A stretch of DNA of 64,000 bases. It comes from RPQJ01 sp046347155 (GTDB lineage Bacteria; Pseudomonadota; Gammaproteobacteria; Steroidobacterales; Steroidobacteraceae). This document shows, piece after piece, positions 43,204 through 54,804 of the stretch. Location: assembly GCA_046347155.1 (NCBI GenBank), contig JAXMGT010000001.1:744001-808000 (forward strand). Reading direction: 5' to 3'. The translations under genes and the position numbers were made by a program. Position 1 is the first letter of the stretch. Each line of letters opens with the position of its first letter. The notes beneath the pieces are model-generated. The model searched no databases and was not told the DNA's origin. It saw only the letters and a program-made list of their open reading frames with translations.

Positions 43204-44514
43204 CTACGCCGACTGGTCCATCTGCTCGTCGGCCCGAACCGTGAGTATCAGCCCGGCGCCCGCCAGCGCAAACACGGCGCCGATCGCGATGGCCGCAGCC
43301 CAGCCGAGCGACTGCGCGATACCCGCGAGCATCAGCGCATTCACGAACCCCATCAGGTTCGCGCCGGTGTTCATCACGCCGGACGCCGGGCCTGCGTGCC
43401 GCCCGCCCACGGCGGTGACGGTGTTCCAGTACGAACCTTCGCAGGCCTGGTTGAAGAAGAAGCACAGGCCGAGCATCGCGGCAGCGACGCCGGCGTCGGG
43501 CCAGTAGGCGACGCCGATCAGCAGCACCGCCTGCGCCGTCATGCCGACCAGCACCGTCCAGCGGCAGCCCCAGCGCAGCCCGAGACGACGGCACTGCCGA
43601 TCGCAGGCCCATCCGCCGAGCGCCGCGCCTGCGCCGGCGCCGAGCCACTGCAGAGACGTGAGGAACCCGGCCTGCTGCTCGCCGTAGCCGCGCACGGTGA
43701 CCAGGTAGTAATAGCCCCAGCTGAACACCAGGTAGAACACGAAGTTCATGCAGGCATAGCTGGCCGTGAGGCGCAGCACGTTGCCGTCGCGGACGATGTG
43801 CAGCCATGCCGGTCCCGTCCCGGGTCGCGGGGGCCGTCCGTCGTGCTCGAGCCGGCCCCCGCGGATCAGCGCCAGCTCGGCCGGAGCGATCGCGGGGTGC
43901 TCGGCGGCGCGGTCTCGCACGTACCACCACCACGCGGCGCCCATCGCGAGACCGGTGGGAGCGAGCGCGAGGAACGATTCGCGCCAACCCAGCGAGCCGA
44001 TCAGCCACGGCAGCAGCGAGGCGGTCGCCGCGAGGCCGACGGTGAGCCCGGTGTTGGTGAGGCCGTTCGGCAGGCCCCAGGCCCCGACCGGAAACCAGCG
44101 CTCGATCGTTGCCGCGATCACCGGGAACACCGGGGCGTGCGCGGCGCCGACCAGGAACTGCACCAGCACCAGCGCGCCGAGCGTCACGAACGCGGGTGCC
44201 ATCGCGGGTCCCGGAACCAGCGCGGTCACCGCGATGAGCAAGCCCCAGGCGATCGCGATGTGGGCGATCGCGCGCCGCGACCCGACGCGCTCGCCGTACA
44301 GCCCGCCGGGAAACTGGAACAGCGCGTAACCGAGCGGGAAGGCCGACATGACCCAGCCCCACTGCAGTTCAGAGAGGTGCAGGTCGGCCATCATGGCCGG
44401 CGCCGCGATCGACAGGTTGCCGCGCAACAGGTACGACACCAGGCCCGCGGCCATCACCAGCGCCAGCACCCGCCAGCGCACCCCCGAGACCGGCGCCGGG
44501 ACGTCGTTTTTCAT
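43204..44514 (-). CDS. MFS transporter (ACS-family-like)
   Basis: A 436-residue permease from the ATG at 44514 with 12 predicted membrane helices. Loop 2-3 has the MFS motif YGERVGSRRAIA, and the central loop (about 210-235) is short and charged. Features fit the anion:cation symporter branch used for organic acids and sugars acids, but the substrate is not evident. It is divergent from the Rieske-oxygenase operon across about 97 bp, so it may import that pathway's substrate. Confidence 0.88.
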   Translation of the reverse strand: MKNDVPAPVSGVRWRVLALVMAAGLVSYLLRGNLSIAAPAMMADLHLSELQWGWVMSAFPLGYALFQFPGGLYGERVGSRRAIAHIAIAWGLLIAVTALVPGPAMAPAFVTLGALVLVQFLVGAAHAPVFPVIAATIERWFPVGAWGLPNGLTNTGLTVGLAATASLLPWLIGSLGWRESFLALAPTGLAMGAAWWWYVRDRAAEHPAIAPAELALIRGGRLEHDGRPPRPGTGPAWLHIVRDGNVLRLTASYACMNFVFYLVFSWGYYYLVTVRGYGEQQAGFLTSLQWLGAGAGAALGGWACDRQCRRLGLRWGCRWTVLVGMTAQAVLLIGVAYWPDAGVAAAMLGLCFFFNQACEGSYWNTVTAVGGRHAGPASGVMNTGANLMGFVNALMLAGIAQSLGWAAAIAIGAVFALAGAGLILTVRADEQMDQSA

Positions 44515-44611
44515 GTGACAATCTTGTACAACGAAATCCGGGCGAATGCAGCCCGGCGTCACCGGGCGATGGCCGCCCGGCGTCGAGTGGCCGCAGGCCG
44601 GGGGAGTCCGC

Positions 44612-45757
44612 GTGTCCGTCCAAACCATCGCCGGCCTGGAGCCGACGCTGCCGTCGTCCTGGTACCTGAAGCCGGAGATCTTCCGGCTCGAGCGCGAGCA
44701 CATCTTCCTTCGCGAGTGGATGTGCGTCGGCCGCGAGGAACAGCTGCCCGCGCCCGGCGACCACCTCGTGCTCGACGTGCAGGGCGAAAACATCCTGGTC
44801 GTGCGCAATCCGCAGGGCGAGCTGCGCGCGTTCTACAACGTCTGTCGCCACCGTGGCGCGCGCCTGTGCCCGTTGCCGGGCGAGGATGACTCGGTGCTGG
44901 CCCTGAAGGGCGGCATCGTCGCGAAGCGCAACATCGTCTGCGCCTACCACGCGTGGACCTACGACCTCGACGGACGGCTCATCTCGGCGCCGCACCTGCA
45001 GACCCCGGCCGGCGGCTCGCTCGGCGACGTGCGGCTGTACCCGGTCGGCATCGCCACCTGGGGCGGTTTCATCTTCGTGAACCTGACGCCCGATGGCGCG
45101 CCGTCGTTCGAGGAGCGCATCCGCGGGATTGCGGCTCGATACGTGCGCTACCCGCTCGCGGACCTCCGGATCGCCCGCACGATCACCTACGAGGTCGCGA
45201 CGAACTGGAAGGTGCTCTGCGAGAACTACAACGAGTGCTATCACTGCGGGCCGGTGCACCCGGAGCTGTGCCGCGTCGTGCCCGCGTTCCGCGACCAGGG
45301 CGGCGCGAGCCTCGACTGGGAGCGCGGCGTGCCGCACCGCGAGGGCGCGACCACGTTCACCTGGACCGGCGAGTCGACCCGCCGCAGCTTCCCGGGCCTC
45401 TCGGAGGACGAGCAGGTGCGCCACAAGGGCGAGCTCGTGTACCCGAACCTCTTCGTGAGCCTCGCCCGCGAGCACGTCGCGGCGTTCGTGCTGAAGCCCG
45501 AGGCGCCGGGCCGCACCGTCGTCGACTGCCACTTCCTGTTCGAGCCCCACGAGATGCATCAACCCGGGTTCGATCCCTCGGACGTGATCGACTTCTGGGA
45601 CCTGATCAACCGGCAGGACTGGGTCGTGTGCACCCGCGTGCAGCAGGGGATGTCGGCCCGCGTGCACACGCAGGGCGTCTACGCGCCGATGGAGGACGCG
45701 AACCTCGACATCCGTCGCTACGTGCGGGACCGGATCGGGTCTCATGTCCGGGAGTGA
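44612..45757 (+). CDS. Rieske oxygenase alpha subunit, GbcA-type N-demethylase-like
   Basis: A 381-residue oxygenase from GTG 44612, chosen because GGGGGAG lies 5-6 bases upstream. The Rieske cluster ligands are Cys78/His80 (CRHRGARLC) and Cys110/His113 (CAYHAW). The mononuclear iron site has His211 and His216 in ENYNECYHCGPVHPEL, and the bridging position is Glu208, not the Asp of ring dioxygenases. That Glu is the hallmark of quaternary-ammonium demethylases such as glycine-betaine monooxygenase. No reductase gene is adjacent. It overlaps soxB by 14 bp and heads the operon, so a betaine-like substrate is a reasonable inference. Confidence 0.85.
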   Translation: MSVQTIAGLEPTLPSSWYLKPEIFRLEREHIFLREWMCVGREEQLPAPGDHLVLDVQGENILVVRNPQGELRAFYNVCRHRGARLCPLPGEDDSVLALKGGIVAKRNIVCAYHAWTYDLDGRLISAPHLQTPAGGSLGDVRLYPVGIATWGGFIFVNLTPDGAPSFEERIRGIAARYVRYPLADLRIARTITYEVATNWKVLCENYNECYHCGPVHPELCRVVPAFRDQGGASLDWERGVPHREGATTFTWTGESTRRSFPGLSEDEQVRHKGELVYPNLFVSLAREHVAAFVLKPEAPGRTVVDCHFLFEPHEMHQPGFDPSDVIDFWDLINRQDWVVCTRVQQGMSARVHTQGVYAPMEDANLDIRRYVRDRIGSHVRE

Positions 45758-47027
45758 TGCCGGCGGCCGGTCGGGCCGCAAGACCGCTTATTCCGCCTGG
45801 TCGCTGCTGCGGGAAGGGCTCGCGGACCAGCGCGGCTGGACGCCCGCGTGGCGCGACCGCGATCCGGACGACGAATACGACGTCGTCGTGATCGGTGGCG
45901 GCGGTCACGGCCTCGCGACCGCCTACTACCTCGCCCGCACGCACGGCGTGCGACGGGTCGCGGTGCTCGAGCGCGGCTGGATCGGCGGCGGCAACACGGG
46001 CCGCAACACGACGATCATCCGCTCGAACTACTTCCACCCGCCGAGCGCGGCACTCTACGACCTCTCGGTGTCGCTGTACGAGGGCCTCTCGCGCGAACTC
46101 GGTTACAACCTGATGTTCTCGCAGCGCGGGCTCGTCGAGGTCGCGCACGGCGAGGCGGACCTCGAGACGATGGCGCGCGCGGCGAATGCGATGCGGTTGA
46201 ACGGCATCGACATCGAGATCGTCTCCCGCGACGAGGTGCTGCGTCTCGCGCCGCTGCTCGACCCTTCGCCGCGGTGCCGGTGGCCGGTGCGCGGCGGGCT
46301 CGTGCAGCGGCGCGCAGGCACGGCGCGCCACGACGCGGTGGCCTGGGGCTATGCGCGCGCGGCGGACCGGCTCGGCGTCCACATCGTCCAGAACTGCGAG
46401 GTGCTCGGCTTCGACACCGCGGACGGCCGGGTGATCGCGGTCGAGACCTCGCGCGGGCGCATCCGCGCCGGCCGCGTCGGGCTCACCGTCGCCGGTCACT
46501 CGTCGGTGCTCGCGGCCCGCGCCGGGGTCCGGCTGCCGCTGCAGAGTTACACGCTGCAGGCGATGGTCACCGAGCCCGTGAAGCCCTGCCTCGACACGAT
46601 CGTGATGTCCACGGCGAATGGCGTCTACGTCAGCCAGTCGGACAAGGGCGAGCTCGTGATCGGCGGGAACCTCGACCGGTCGCCGTCGTACCAGCAGCGT
46701 GGGAGTTTCCGGGTGACCCGGTCGGTGCTCGCGACGCTCGTCGAGATGTTCCCGTCGTTCGCGACGCTGAAGCTGATGCGCCAGTGGGGCGGCACCGTGG
46801 ACACGGCGCCGGACAACTCACCGATCATCGGCGAGTCGCCGCTGCCGGGCCTGTACCTGAACTGCGGCTGGGGCACTGGCGGCTTCAAGGCGATCCCGGC
46901 CGGCGGCACGCTGTTCGCGCACGTGCTCGCCACCGGCTCGCACCACCCGTTGTCGGCGCCGTTCGGGCTCCAGAGGTTCGAGACGGGCGAGATCATCGAC
47001 GAAGGCCATGCGGGCGTGGTGCACTGA
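45744..47027 (+). CDS. soxB: Sarcosine oxidase subunit beta
   Basis: A 427-residue flavoprotein subunit. The FAD-binding motif is YDVVVIGGGGHGLATAYYLA (about 45-64), followed by WIGGGNTGRNTT and a C-terminal GWGTGGFKAIPAG. It carries the oxidase active site of heterotetrameric sarcosine oxidase, oxidising sarcosine to glycine. It overlaps the Rieske gene by 14 bp and the next start by 1 base (TGATG). Confidence 0.93.
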   Translation: MSGSDAGGRSGRKTAYSAWSLLREGLADQRGWTPAWRDRDPDDEYDVVVIGGGGHGLATAYYLARTHGVRRVAVLERGWIGGGNTGRNTTIIRSNYFHPPSAALYDLSVSLYEGLSRELGYNLMFSQRGLVEVAHGEADLETMARAANAMRLNGIDIEIVSRDEVLRLAPLLDPSPRCRWPVRGGLVQRRAGTARHDAVAWGYARAADRLGVHIVQNCEVLGFDTADGRVIAVETSRGRIRAGRVGLTVAGHSSVLAARAGVRLPLQSYTLQAMVTEPVKPCLDTIVMSTANGVYVSQSDKGELVIGGNLDRSPSYQQRGSFRVTRSVLATLVEMFPSFATLKLMRQWGGTVDTAPDNSPIIGESPLPGLYLNCGWGTGGFKAIPAGGTLFAHVLATGSHHPLSAPFGLQRFETGEIIDEGHAGVVH

Positions 47028-47281
47028 TGCAGGTCTACACGTGTCCGTGGTGCGGTCCGCGCCCCGACGCCGAGTTCCGTTACGGCGGCGACGCCGGAAA
47101 ACGCCGTCCGGACCGCAGCGCGAGCGACACGGAATGGGCCGGCTACCTGTACTACCGCGACAACGCGAAGGGCCGTGCGCGGGAGCTCTGGTTCCACCAC
47201 GCCGGGTGCCGGCGCTGGGTCGAGCTCGAGCGCGACACGGTGACGCACGTGCTGCACGGCTCGGAGCCGATGACCCGATGA
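47027..47281 (+). CDS. soxD: Sarcosine oxidase subunit delta
   Basis: An 84-residue zinc-binding subunit beginning MQVYTCPWCG (Cys6, Cys9), with the later His/Cys pair in WFHHAGCRRW. The conserved EWAGYLYYRDNAKG is also present. It binds zinc and bridges the other subunits. Its start overlaps the soxB stop by one base, and its stop overlaps the soxA start in ATGA. Confidence 0.93.
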   Translation: MQVYTCPWCGPRPDAEFRYGGDAGKRRPDRSASDTEWAGYLYYRDNAKGRARELWFHHAGCRRWVELERDTVTHVLHGSEPMTR

Positions 47282-50073
47282 GCGGACCGAGGCGCATCGA
47301 CGCGGGCGGCTCGGCGATCCGGCGTGACGCGCCGCTTGCGTTCAGCTTCGACGGTCGCGCGCTCGTCGGCTGCGCGGGCGACACGATCGCCTCGGCGTTG
47401 CTCGCGAACGGCGTGCGTGTCGTCGCCCGCAGCTTCAAGTACCACCGTCCGCGCGGGATCGTCGGCGCGGGCTGCGAAGAGCCGAACGCCGTCGTCGACC
47501 TGCGGCACGGCGACCGCCACGACCCGAACGCACGCGCGACGCTCGAGCCGCTCGCCGACGGCATGGTGCTGCGCGCGGTCCACGCACGCGGCACGGCGGC
47601 CCGGGACCGGCTCGCCGTGCTCGACCGGCTGCACCGGTTCATCCCGGCCGCGTTCTACTACAAGACCTTCAAGTGGCCGGGCTGGGGCACCTGGGAGAAC
47701 CGGATCCGTGCGCTCGCCGGCCTCGGGCGCATCGATCCCGCCGCACGTGCGGCGTCTGCGCCCGCGCGCCACCTCGACGTCGACGTGTGCGTCGTCGGCG
47801 CGGGCGCCGCGGGCCTCGAGGCCGCGCTCCGCGCGATGCGGGCCGGCCGGCGCGTGCTGGTGCTCGAGCAGCGGCCGACGGTCGGCGGAGCGCTCGGCTG
47901 GCGGGACGCGACGATCGACGGGCTGCCGGGCGAACAGTGGGCCGCGGACGCGGCCGAGGCGCTGCGCGACGGCGGCGTCGCGGTGCTCACGCGCACCGTC
48001 GCGCTCGCGACTTACGACCACGGTTCGCTCGTGGCCGTCGAGCGCGGGCTCGACCCGGCCACGAGCCCGAACGGCGAGCGCACGTGGATCATCCGCGCGC
48101 ACGAGATCGTGCTCGCGACCGGCGTACTCGCCCGGCCGCTGGTGTTCGAGGACAACGACCGCCCGGGTGTGATGCTCGCGGACGCCGTGCTCGCCTACCT
48201 GCGGCTCTACGGCGTGCGGGCCGGCGAACGTGCGATCGTCGCGACGATCGACGATTCCGGCTATGAAACGGCCCACGCGCTCGCCGCGGCCGGCGCCCGC
48301 TGCGAGATCGTCGATGCGCGACCGGCCGGCGAACGGGCGGAGCACGCACGGGCCGCCGGACTCGTCGTGCACGACGGCGAGCGCGTCGAGGCCGCACTCG
48401 GTCGCACGGTCGTCTCGGGCGTGCGGCTCGCCTCGGGTCGCACGATCGCGGCCGATCTCGTCGCGATGTCGGGCGGCTGGACGCCCCAGATCCACCTGTA
48501 CTGCCATGCGCACGGTCGTCCGCGCTGGGACGCCGCACTCGGCGCGTTCGTGCCGGGCACGGCCGTCGATGGGCTCACGGTCATGGGCGCCGCGGCCGGC
48601 GCGCTTCCGGCCGGGTGGGGCGGGCCGCCGCTGCTGCCGGCCGTCGCCGGGCGACGCAGGGCGTGGGTGGACCTGCAGCACGACGTCACGACCGGCGACA
48701 TCGAACTCGCCGTACGCGAGAACTATGCCTCGGTCGAGCACCTGAAGCGCTACACCACGCTCGGGATGGCGCCGGACCAGGGCAAGACCTCGGGCGTCAA
48801 CGGGATCGCGCTGCTCGCGGCGCGTACCGGCCGCGAGGTGGGCGCGGTCGGTGTCACGACGTTCCGGCCGCCCTACGTGCCGGCCTCGCTCGCGACGCTG
48901 GCCGGCCGGGAGCGCGGGGAACTGCAGTCGCCCGTCGCGCGCTGGCCGCTCGAGCCGGTGCACCGCGACGAAGAGGCGCACCTGCGCGACTACGGGTCGG
49001 TGCTGCGGCCGGCGTGGTACGGACCCGAGGCCGGCGCGCTCGAGCGCGAGTGCCGCGCGGCCCGCGAGCGCGCGGTCGTGTTCGACGCCTCGTCGCTCGG
49101 CAAGATCGAGGTGATCGGCCCCGACGCGCCCCGGCTGCTCGACTTCATCTACTACCAGCGGATGTCCACGCTCGCGCCCGGGCGCGCCCGCTACGGCATC
49201 GCGCTCGCCGAAGGCGGCACGGTGTTCGACGACGGCGTCGTGCTGTGCCTCGCACCCGGGCACTACGTCGTCTCGTGTTCGAGCAGCCACGTCGCCGCAA
49301 TGCTTGCGCACCTCGAGGAGTGGCGCGAGGACCACCACGACCTGCGACGGGTGTTCGTCCACGACGCGACTGCGCAGTGGGCGACGCTCGCAGTCTCCGG
49401 GCCCGCATCGCGCGCCGTGATGTCCGCGCTCGCGCTCGACGTCGACCTGGACGACGCGGCGTTCCCGCACATGCACGTCCGCCACGGCCGGTGGGTCTGC
49501 CGGCCGGCCCGAATCGCAAGGGTGAGCTTCACCGGCGAGCGTTGCTACGAGATCTCGGTGCCCGCGTCGCTCGGGCCCGGGCTGTGGCGCGCGGCGCGTG
49601 CGGCGGGCGCGGAGCCGCTCGGGCTCGAGTCGCTCGGGTTGCTGCGGATGGAGAAGGGCTATCTCTTCATCGGCCAGGACACGGACGGCGACACGCAGCC
49701 GCAGGACCTCGGGATCACGGGTCCGCGCGACGCTCGCCAGGACGCATACGTCGGCGACCGGTCGCTCTCGCTGCCGGCGGCACGCCGTCCCGGGCGGCGG
49801 CAGTTCGTCGGCGTCGCGGCCGAGGGCGACGAACCGATCCCGGTCGGCGCGCACGCGGTCGTGCGGCACGACGGTCGCTGGCGCAGCGCAGGGTTCGTGA
49901 CGAGCAGCGGTCCGAGCTTTGCGCTCGGCCGGCCGGTCGCACTCGCACTCGTCGAGGACGGGCGCTCGAAACTCGGCGAGACGTTCGAGTTCGAGCACCT
50001 GGGCCTGAGGATGTGCGGCACGCTCGTCGCTCCCTGCGTCCTCGACCCGGACGGAGCGCGGCTCCATGCATGA
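47278..50073 (+). CDS. soxA: Sarcosine oxidase subunit alpha
   Basis: A 931-residue subunit from ATG 47278. In order: an N-terminal ferredoxin-like region (FSFDGRALVGCAGDTIASALL), an NAD-binding Rossmann domain (VCVVGAGAAGLEAAL, about 165-180), a second nucleotide-binding part, and a C-terminal GcvT-like aminomethyltransferase domain (about 550-930) which transfers the released one-carbon unit to tetrahydrofolate. In the known enzyme this subunit binds NAD and folate. It overlaps soxD by 4 bp and soxG by 8 bp. Confidence 0.94.
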   Translation: MSGPRRIDAGGSAIRRDAPLAFSFDGRALVGCAGDTIASALLANGVRVVARSFKYHRPRGIVGAGCEEPNAVVDLRHGDRHDPNARATLEPLADGMVLRAVHARGTAARDRLAVLDRLHRFIPAAFYYKTFKWPGWGTWENRIRALAGLGRIDPAARAASAPARHLDVDVCVVGAGAAGLEAALRAMRAGRRVLVLEQRPTVGGALGWRDATIDGLPGEQWAADAAEALRDGGVAVLTRTVALATYDHGSLVAVERGLDPATSPNGERTWIIRAHEIVLATGVLARPLVFEDNDRPGVMLADAVLAYLRLYGVRAGERAIVATIDDSGYETAHALAAAGARCEIVDARPAGERAEHARAAGLVVHDGERVEAALGRTVVSGVRLASGRTIAADLVAMSGGWTPQIHLYCHAHGRPRWDAALGAFVPGTAVDGLTVMGAAAGALPAGWGGPPLLPAVAGRRRAWVDLQHDVTTGDIELAVRENYASVEHLKRYTTLGMAPDQGKTSGVNGIALLAARTGREVGAVGVTTFRPPYVPASLATLAGRERGELQSPVARWPLEPVHRDEEAHLRDYGSVLRPAWYGPEAGALERECRAARERAVVFDASSLGKIEVIGPDAPRLLDFIYYQRMSTLAPGRARYGIALAEGGTVFDDGVVLCLAPGHYVVSCSSSHVAAMLAHLEEWREDHHDLRRVFVHDATAQWATLAVSGPASRAVMSALALDVDLDDAAFPHMHVRHGRWVCRPARIARVSFTGERCYEISVPASLGPGLWRAARAAGAEPLGLESLGLLRMEKGYLFIGQDTDGDTQPQDLGITGPRDARQDAYVGDRSLSLPAARRPGRRQFVGVAAEGDEPIPVGAHAVVRHDGRWRSAGFVTSSGPSFALGRPVALALVEDGRSKLGETFEFEHLGLRMCGTLVAPCVLDPDGARLHA

Positions 50074-50590
50074 TCGCGCGCTCTTCTGGTCGCCGGTGCC
50101 GGACTGGTCGTCCGCAACGATCCGGTCCGCGTCGGTCGACGGACGTGCGTCGCTGCCGGGTGCGGCCTGGCAACTGAGCGGCGAGTGGGGCAGCGTGCTC
50201 ACGCGTCTCGGCGTCGGCGCGGTGCGCGGCCCGCGGGATCGCTGCGGCGACGCGCGCTACGCGCTGCGGCTCTCGCCCGACGGCGTGTTGCTCGTCGCCG
50301 ACGGCCCGGTGGACCTCGCGCCCGGGTGGCACGAGGCCGGCTATGCGGCGACGGAACTCGGCGACGCGTTCGTCCTCGTGGACCTCGAGGGCCCCGGCGC
50401 CGCCGCCGTGATGGCCGCCGGCAGCGAGTACCCGTTCGCCTCGACGACCGTTCGGCCGCTCGAGTCGGCGCGCCTGCAGTTCGCCGGTCACACGATCGCG
50501 GTGTCGCGCCGGCCGCAGGGCTGGCGGCTGCACGTTCCCCGCCCCTGGGCCGCGGCGCTGTGGCGCTGGCTCGAGGTCCACGCAGAGTGA
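50066..50590 (+). CDS. soxG: Sarcosine oxidase subunit gamma
   Basis: A 174-residue subunit, the last of the soxBDAG set. It resembles a small GcvT-related fold with LSGEWGSVLTRLG and a conserved-looking VLVDLEGPGAAAVMAAG. It is needed for the intact heterotetramer. The start overlaps soxA by 8 bp and the next gene begins 10 bp after its stop. Confidence 0.88.
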   Translation: MHDRALFWSPVPDWSSATIRSASVDGRASLPGAAWQLSGEWGSVLTRLGVGAVRGPRDRCGDARYALRLSPDGVLLVADGPVDLAPGWHEAGYAATELGDAFVLVDLEGPGAAAVMAAGSEYPFASTTVRPLESARLQFAGHTIAVSRRPQGWRLHVPRPWAAALWRWLEVHAE

Positions 50591-50600
50591 GTCGTCAACC

Positions 50601-53015
50601 ATGAAATCGCACTACCGGGTCGTCGTGATCGGCGGCGGCATCGTCGGCACCAGCGTGCTCTACCACCTCGCGAAGGCGGGCTGGAAGGACGTGGTGCTGG
50701 TCGAGCGCGCCGAACTCACGGCCGGGTCCACCTGGCACGCGGCCGGCGGCTTCCACGTGCTGAACGACGACCCGAACATCGCGGCACTGCAGGGCTACAC
50801 GATCCGGCTCTACGACGAGATCCAGGCCGAGAGCGGCGTCAGCGTCGGGATGCACATGACCGGCGGCGTGAGCCTCGCGGCCTCGGAGGAGCGCTGGGAG
50901 ATGCTGAAGGCCGAGCGCGCGGTGTACGAGACGATGGAGATGGAGACCCGGCTCGTCACGCCCGAGGAGATCCGCGAACTCTGCCCGCTGGTCGACGTCA
51001 CGGGCCTGCGCGGCGGCCTCTACGACCGCCACGAGGGCTACATGGATCCGCACGGCACGACGCACGCGTACGCGGGCGCCGCGCGGCGGCGCGGTGCGGA
51101 GATCGTGCTGCGCAACCGCGTGCTCGAGCTGCACCCGACCCCGGACGGCGGCTGGCGGGTCGTGACGGAGCAGGGCACGGTCACCGCGGAGCACGTCGTG
51201 AACGCGGCGGGGCTGTGGGCGCGCCGGGTCGGCCGGATGGCGGGCGTCGACCTGCCGGTGGTCCCGATGCAGCACCACTACCTCGTCACCGAGGACATCC
51301 CGCTGCTCGCGGCGCTCGACCACGAGGTCGCGTCGGTCACCGACCTCGAGGGCTTCACGTACCTGCAGCCCGACCGCAAGGGCGTGCTGCTCGGCGTGTA
51401 CGAGCGCAACCCGCGGCACTGGCAGCCGGACGGCGCTGGCTGGGACTACGGGATGGACCTGCTGCCCACCGACGTCGAACGCATCCTGCCCGAGCTCGAG
51501 ATCGGGTTTGCGCGCTTTCCGGCGCTGGCCGAGACCGGCATCCGCCGCTGGGTCAACGGCGCGTTCACGTTCACGCCGGACGGCAATCCGCTCGTCGGCC
51601 CGGTGCCGGGGCTCCGAAATTACTGGGTCGCCTGCGGCTGCATGGGCGGCTTCTCGCAGGGCGGGGCGATCGGCCTCACGCTGTCGCACTGGATGATCGA
51701 CGGCGACCCGGGCGCGGACGTGTTCGGCATGGACGTCGCCCGCTACGGCGCGTTCGCGTCGAACGACGACTACCTGCGCGACACGACGCGCCAGTTCTAC
51801 GCGCGGCGCTTCGTGATTTCGTACCCGAACGAGGAACTGCCGGCCGGGCGTCCGCTGAAGACGACGCCGTGCTACCCGACGTTCATCGAGGAAGGCGCGG
51901 TGTTCGGCTGCACCTGGGGGATGGAGACGCCGCAGTACTTCGCCGGCGCGCCCGGCTTCGTCGAGCACCCGACTGTGCGGCGATCGAATGCCCACGCGCT
52001 GGTCGGCGACGAGGTCCGCGCGACACGCGAGGCGGCCGGGATGTTCGAGAGTGCCGTGTACGCCCGCTACGAAGTGACCGGGCCCGGCGCCACCGAGTGG
52101 CTCGACCGGCTGCTCGCGTCGAAGCTGCCCGTCGTCGGACGGGTGCGCCTCGCGCCGATGCTCGCGCCGAGCGGCAAGCTGATGGGCGACCTGACGGTGA
52201 GCCGGCTCGCCGAGGACCGTTACTGGCTGATCGGGTCGTACTACCTGCAGGCCTGGCACGGACGCTGGTTCCGCGACCACCTGCCGGCCGCGGGCGTGAC
52301 GCTCACGAACCTCTCGGACGACTGGCTCGGCTTCGCGCTCTCGGGCCCGGCGTCCCGCGCGATCGTCGAGCGTGTGCTGGGGCGCGACCTGTCGAACGAG
52401 GCGTTCCCGTTCATGGCCTGCACGGACCTCGCGTTCGAGGGCCGGCCCGCGATGCTGGCCCGGCTGTCGCTCACCGGCGAACTCGGCTACGAGATCAACG
52501 TGCCGGCGTCGTCCCAGCTCGCGCTCTACCGCGCGCTCGTGGCGGCCGGCCGCCCGCTCGGGCTGCGCAACATCGGCAACCGCGCGCTCGACAGCCTGCG
52601 ACTCGAGAAGAGCTACGCTATCTGGTCCACCGAGTACACGCAGTCGGTCACGCCGGGCGCCTGCGGGTTGTCGCGGCACGTCGCCTACGACAAGGGCGAT
52701 TTCATCGGGCGCGAGGCCGCGCTCGCCGAGCGTGCGGCGCCGTCGGCGCGCGTGCTCGTGACACTCGGCATCGACGCGACCGACGCGGACGCCGCGGGCT
52801 TCGAGCCCGTGAAGTGCGACGGTCGCGTGGTCGGCTACGTGACCTCGGGCGCCTACGGCCACTGGGTCGGCCGCAGCCTCGCGCTCGGCTACGTGGACCG
52901 GGAGGTCGTCGCGGCGCGGCCGGCGCTCACGGTGGACGTCGTCGGCGAGCCGCGCGCGGCCCGCCTGCTCGACGGGCCGGCGTGGGATCCGCAGGGCCTC
53001 CGGCTGCGCGGCTGA
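50601..53015 (+). CDS. FAD/GcvT fusion flavoprotein, dimethylglycine-dehydrogenase-like
   Basis: An 804-residue protein with an N-terminal DAO flavin domain (VVVIGGGIVGTSVLYHLA), whose His46 in AGSTWHAAGG matches the residue that covalently binds FAD in dimethylglycine dehydrogenase. A middle FAO_M-type linker precedes C-terminal GcvT and GcvT-C domains (from about 430), with LSGPASRAIVERVLG. The set N-methyl oxidation plus folate transfer suits dimethylglycine or a related N-methyl amine. As the last gene of the Rieske-sox operon it would act between the Rieske and sarcosine steps. Confidence 0.9.
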   Translation: MKSHYRVVVIGGGIVGTSVLYHLAKAGWKDVVLVERAELTAGSTWHAAGGFHVLNDDPNIAALQGYTIRLYDEIQAESGVSVGMHMTGGVSLAASEERWEMLKAERAVYETMEMETRLVTPEEIRELCPLVDVTGLRGGLYDRHEGYMDPHGTTHAYAGAARRRGAEIVLRNRVLELHPTPDGGWRVVTEQGTVTAEHVVNAAGLWARRVGRMAGVDLPVVPMQHHYLVTEDIPLLAALDHEVASVTDLEGFTYLQPDRKGVLLGVYERNPRHWQPDGAGWDYGMDLLPTDVERILPELEIGFARFPALAETGIRRWVNGAFTFTPDGNPLVGPVPGLRNYWVACGCMGGFSQGGAIGLTLSHWMIDGDPGADVFGMDVARYGAFASNDDYLRDTTRQFYARRFVISYPNEELPAGRPLKTTPCYPTFIEEGAVFGCTWGMETPQYFAGAPGFVEHPTVRRSNAHALVGDEVRATREAAGMFESAVYARYEVTGPGATEWLDRLLASKLPVVGRVRLAPMLAPSGKLMGDLTVSRLAEDRYWLIGSYYLQAWHGRWFRDHLPAAGVTLTNLSDDWLGFALSGPASRAIVERVLGRDLSNEAFPFMACTDLAFEGRPAMLARLSLTGELGYEINVPASSQLALYRALVAAGRPLGLRNIGNRALDSLRLEKSYAIWSTEYTQSVTPGACGLSRHVAYDKGDFIGREAALAERAAPSARVLVTLGIDATDADAAGFEPVKCDGRVVGYVTSGAYGHWVGRSLALGYVDREVVAARPALTVDVVGEPRAARLLDGPAWDPQGLRLRG

Positions 53016-53027
53016 GCCGCGGCCGGC

Positions 53028-53030
<3 letters not shown>
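53013..53030. terminator. Hairpin built from two convergent stop codons
   Basis: TGAGCCG-CGGC-CGGCTCA is a perfect 7-bp stem with a 4-base loop. The left arm starts with the TGA of the flavoprotein gene, and the right arm ends with the complement of the TGA of the M28 peptidase gene. Both transcripts would fold it. No T tract. Confidence 0.45.
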
Positions 53031-54749
<1,719 letters not shown>

Positions 54750-54804
54750 CGCGCGAGACTACCGAATACGGTGCGGGCTGTCAGTCCCGCGGCGGCGCGC
54801 GGCG

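Noticed and set aside
43204..44514. Betaine/carnitine/choline transporter
   Set aside because: Sequence has MFS motifs (YGERVGSRRA loop), not the BCCT or ABC features used for betaines.
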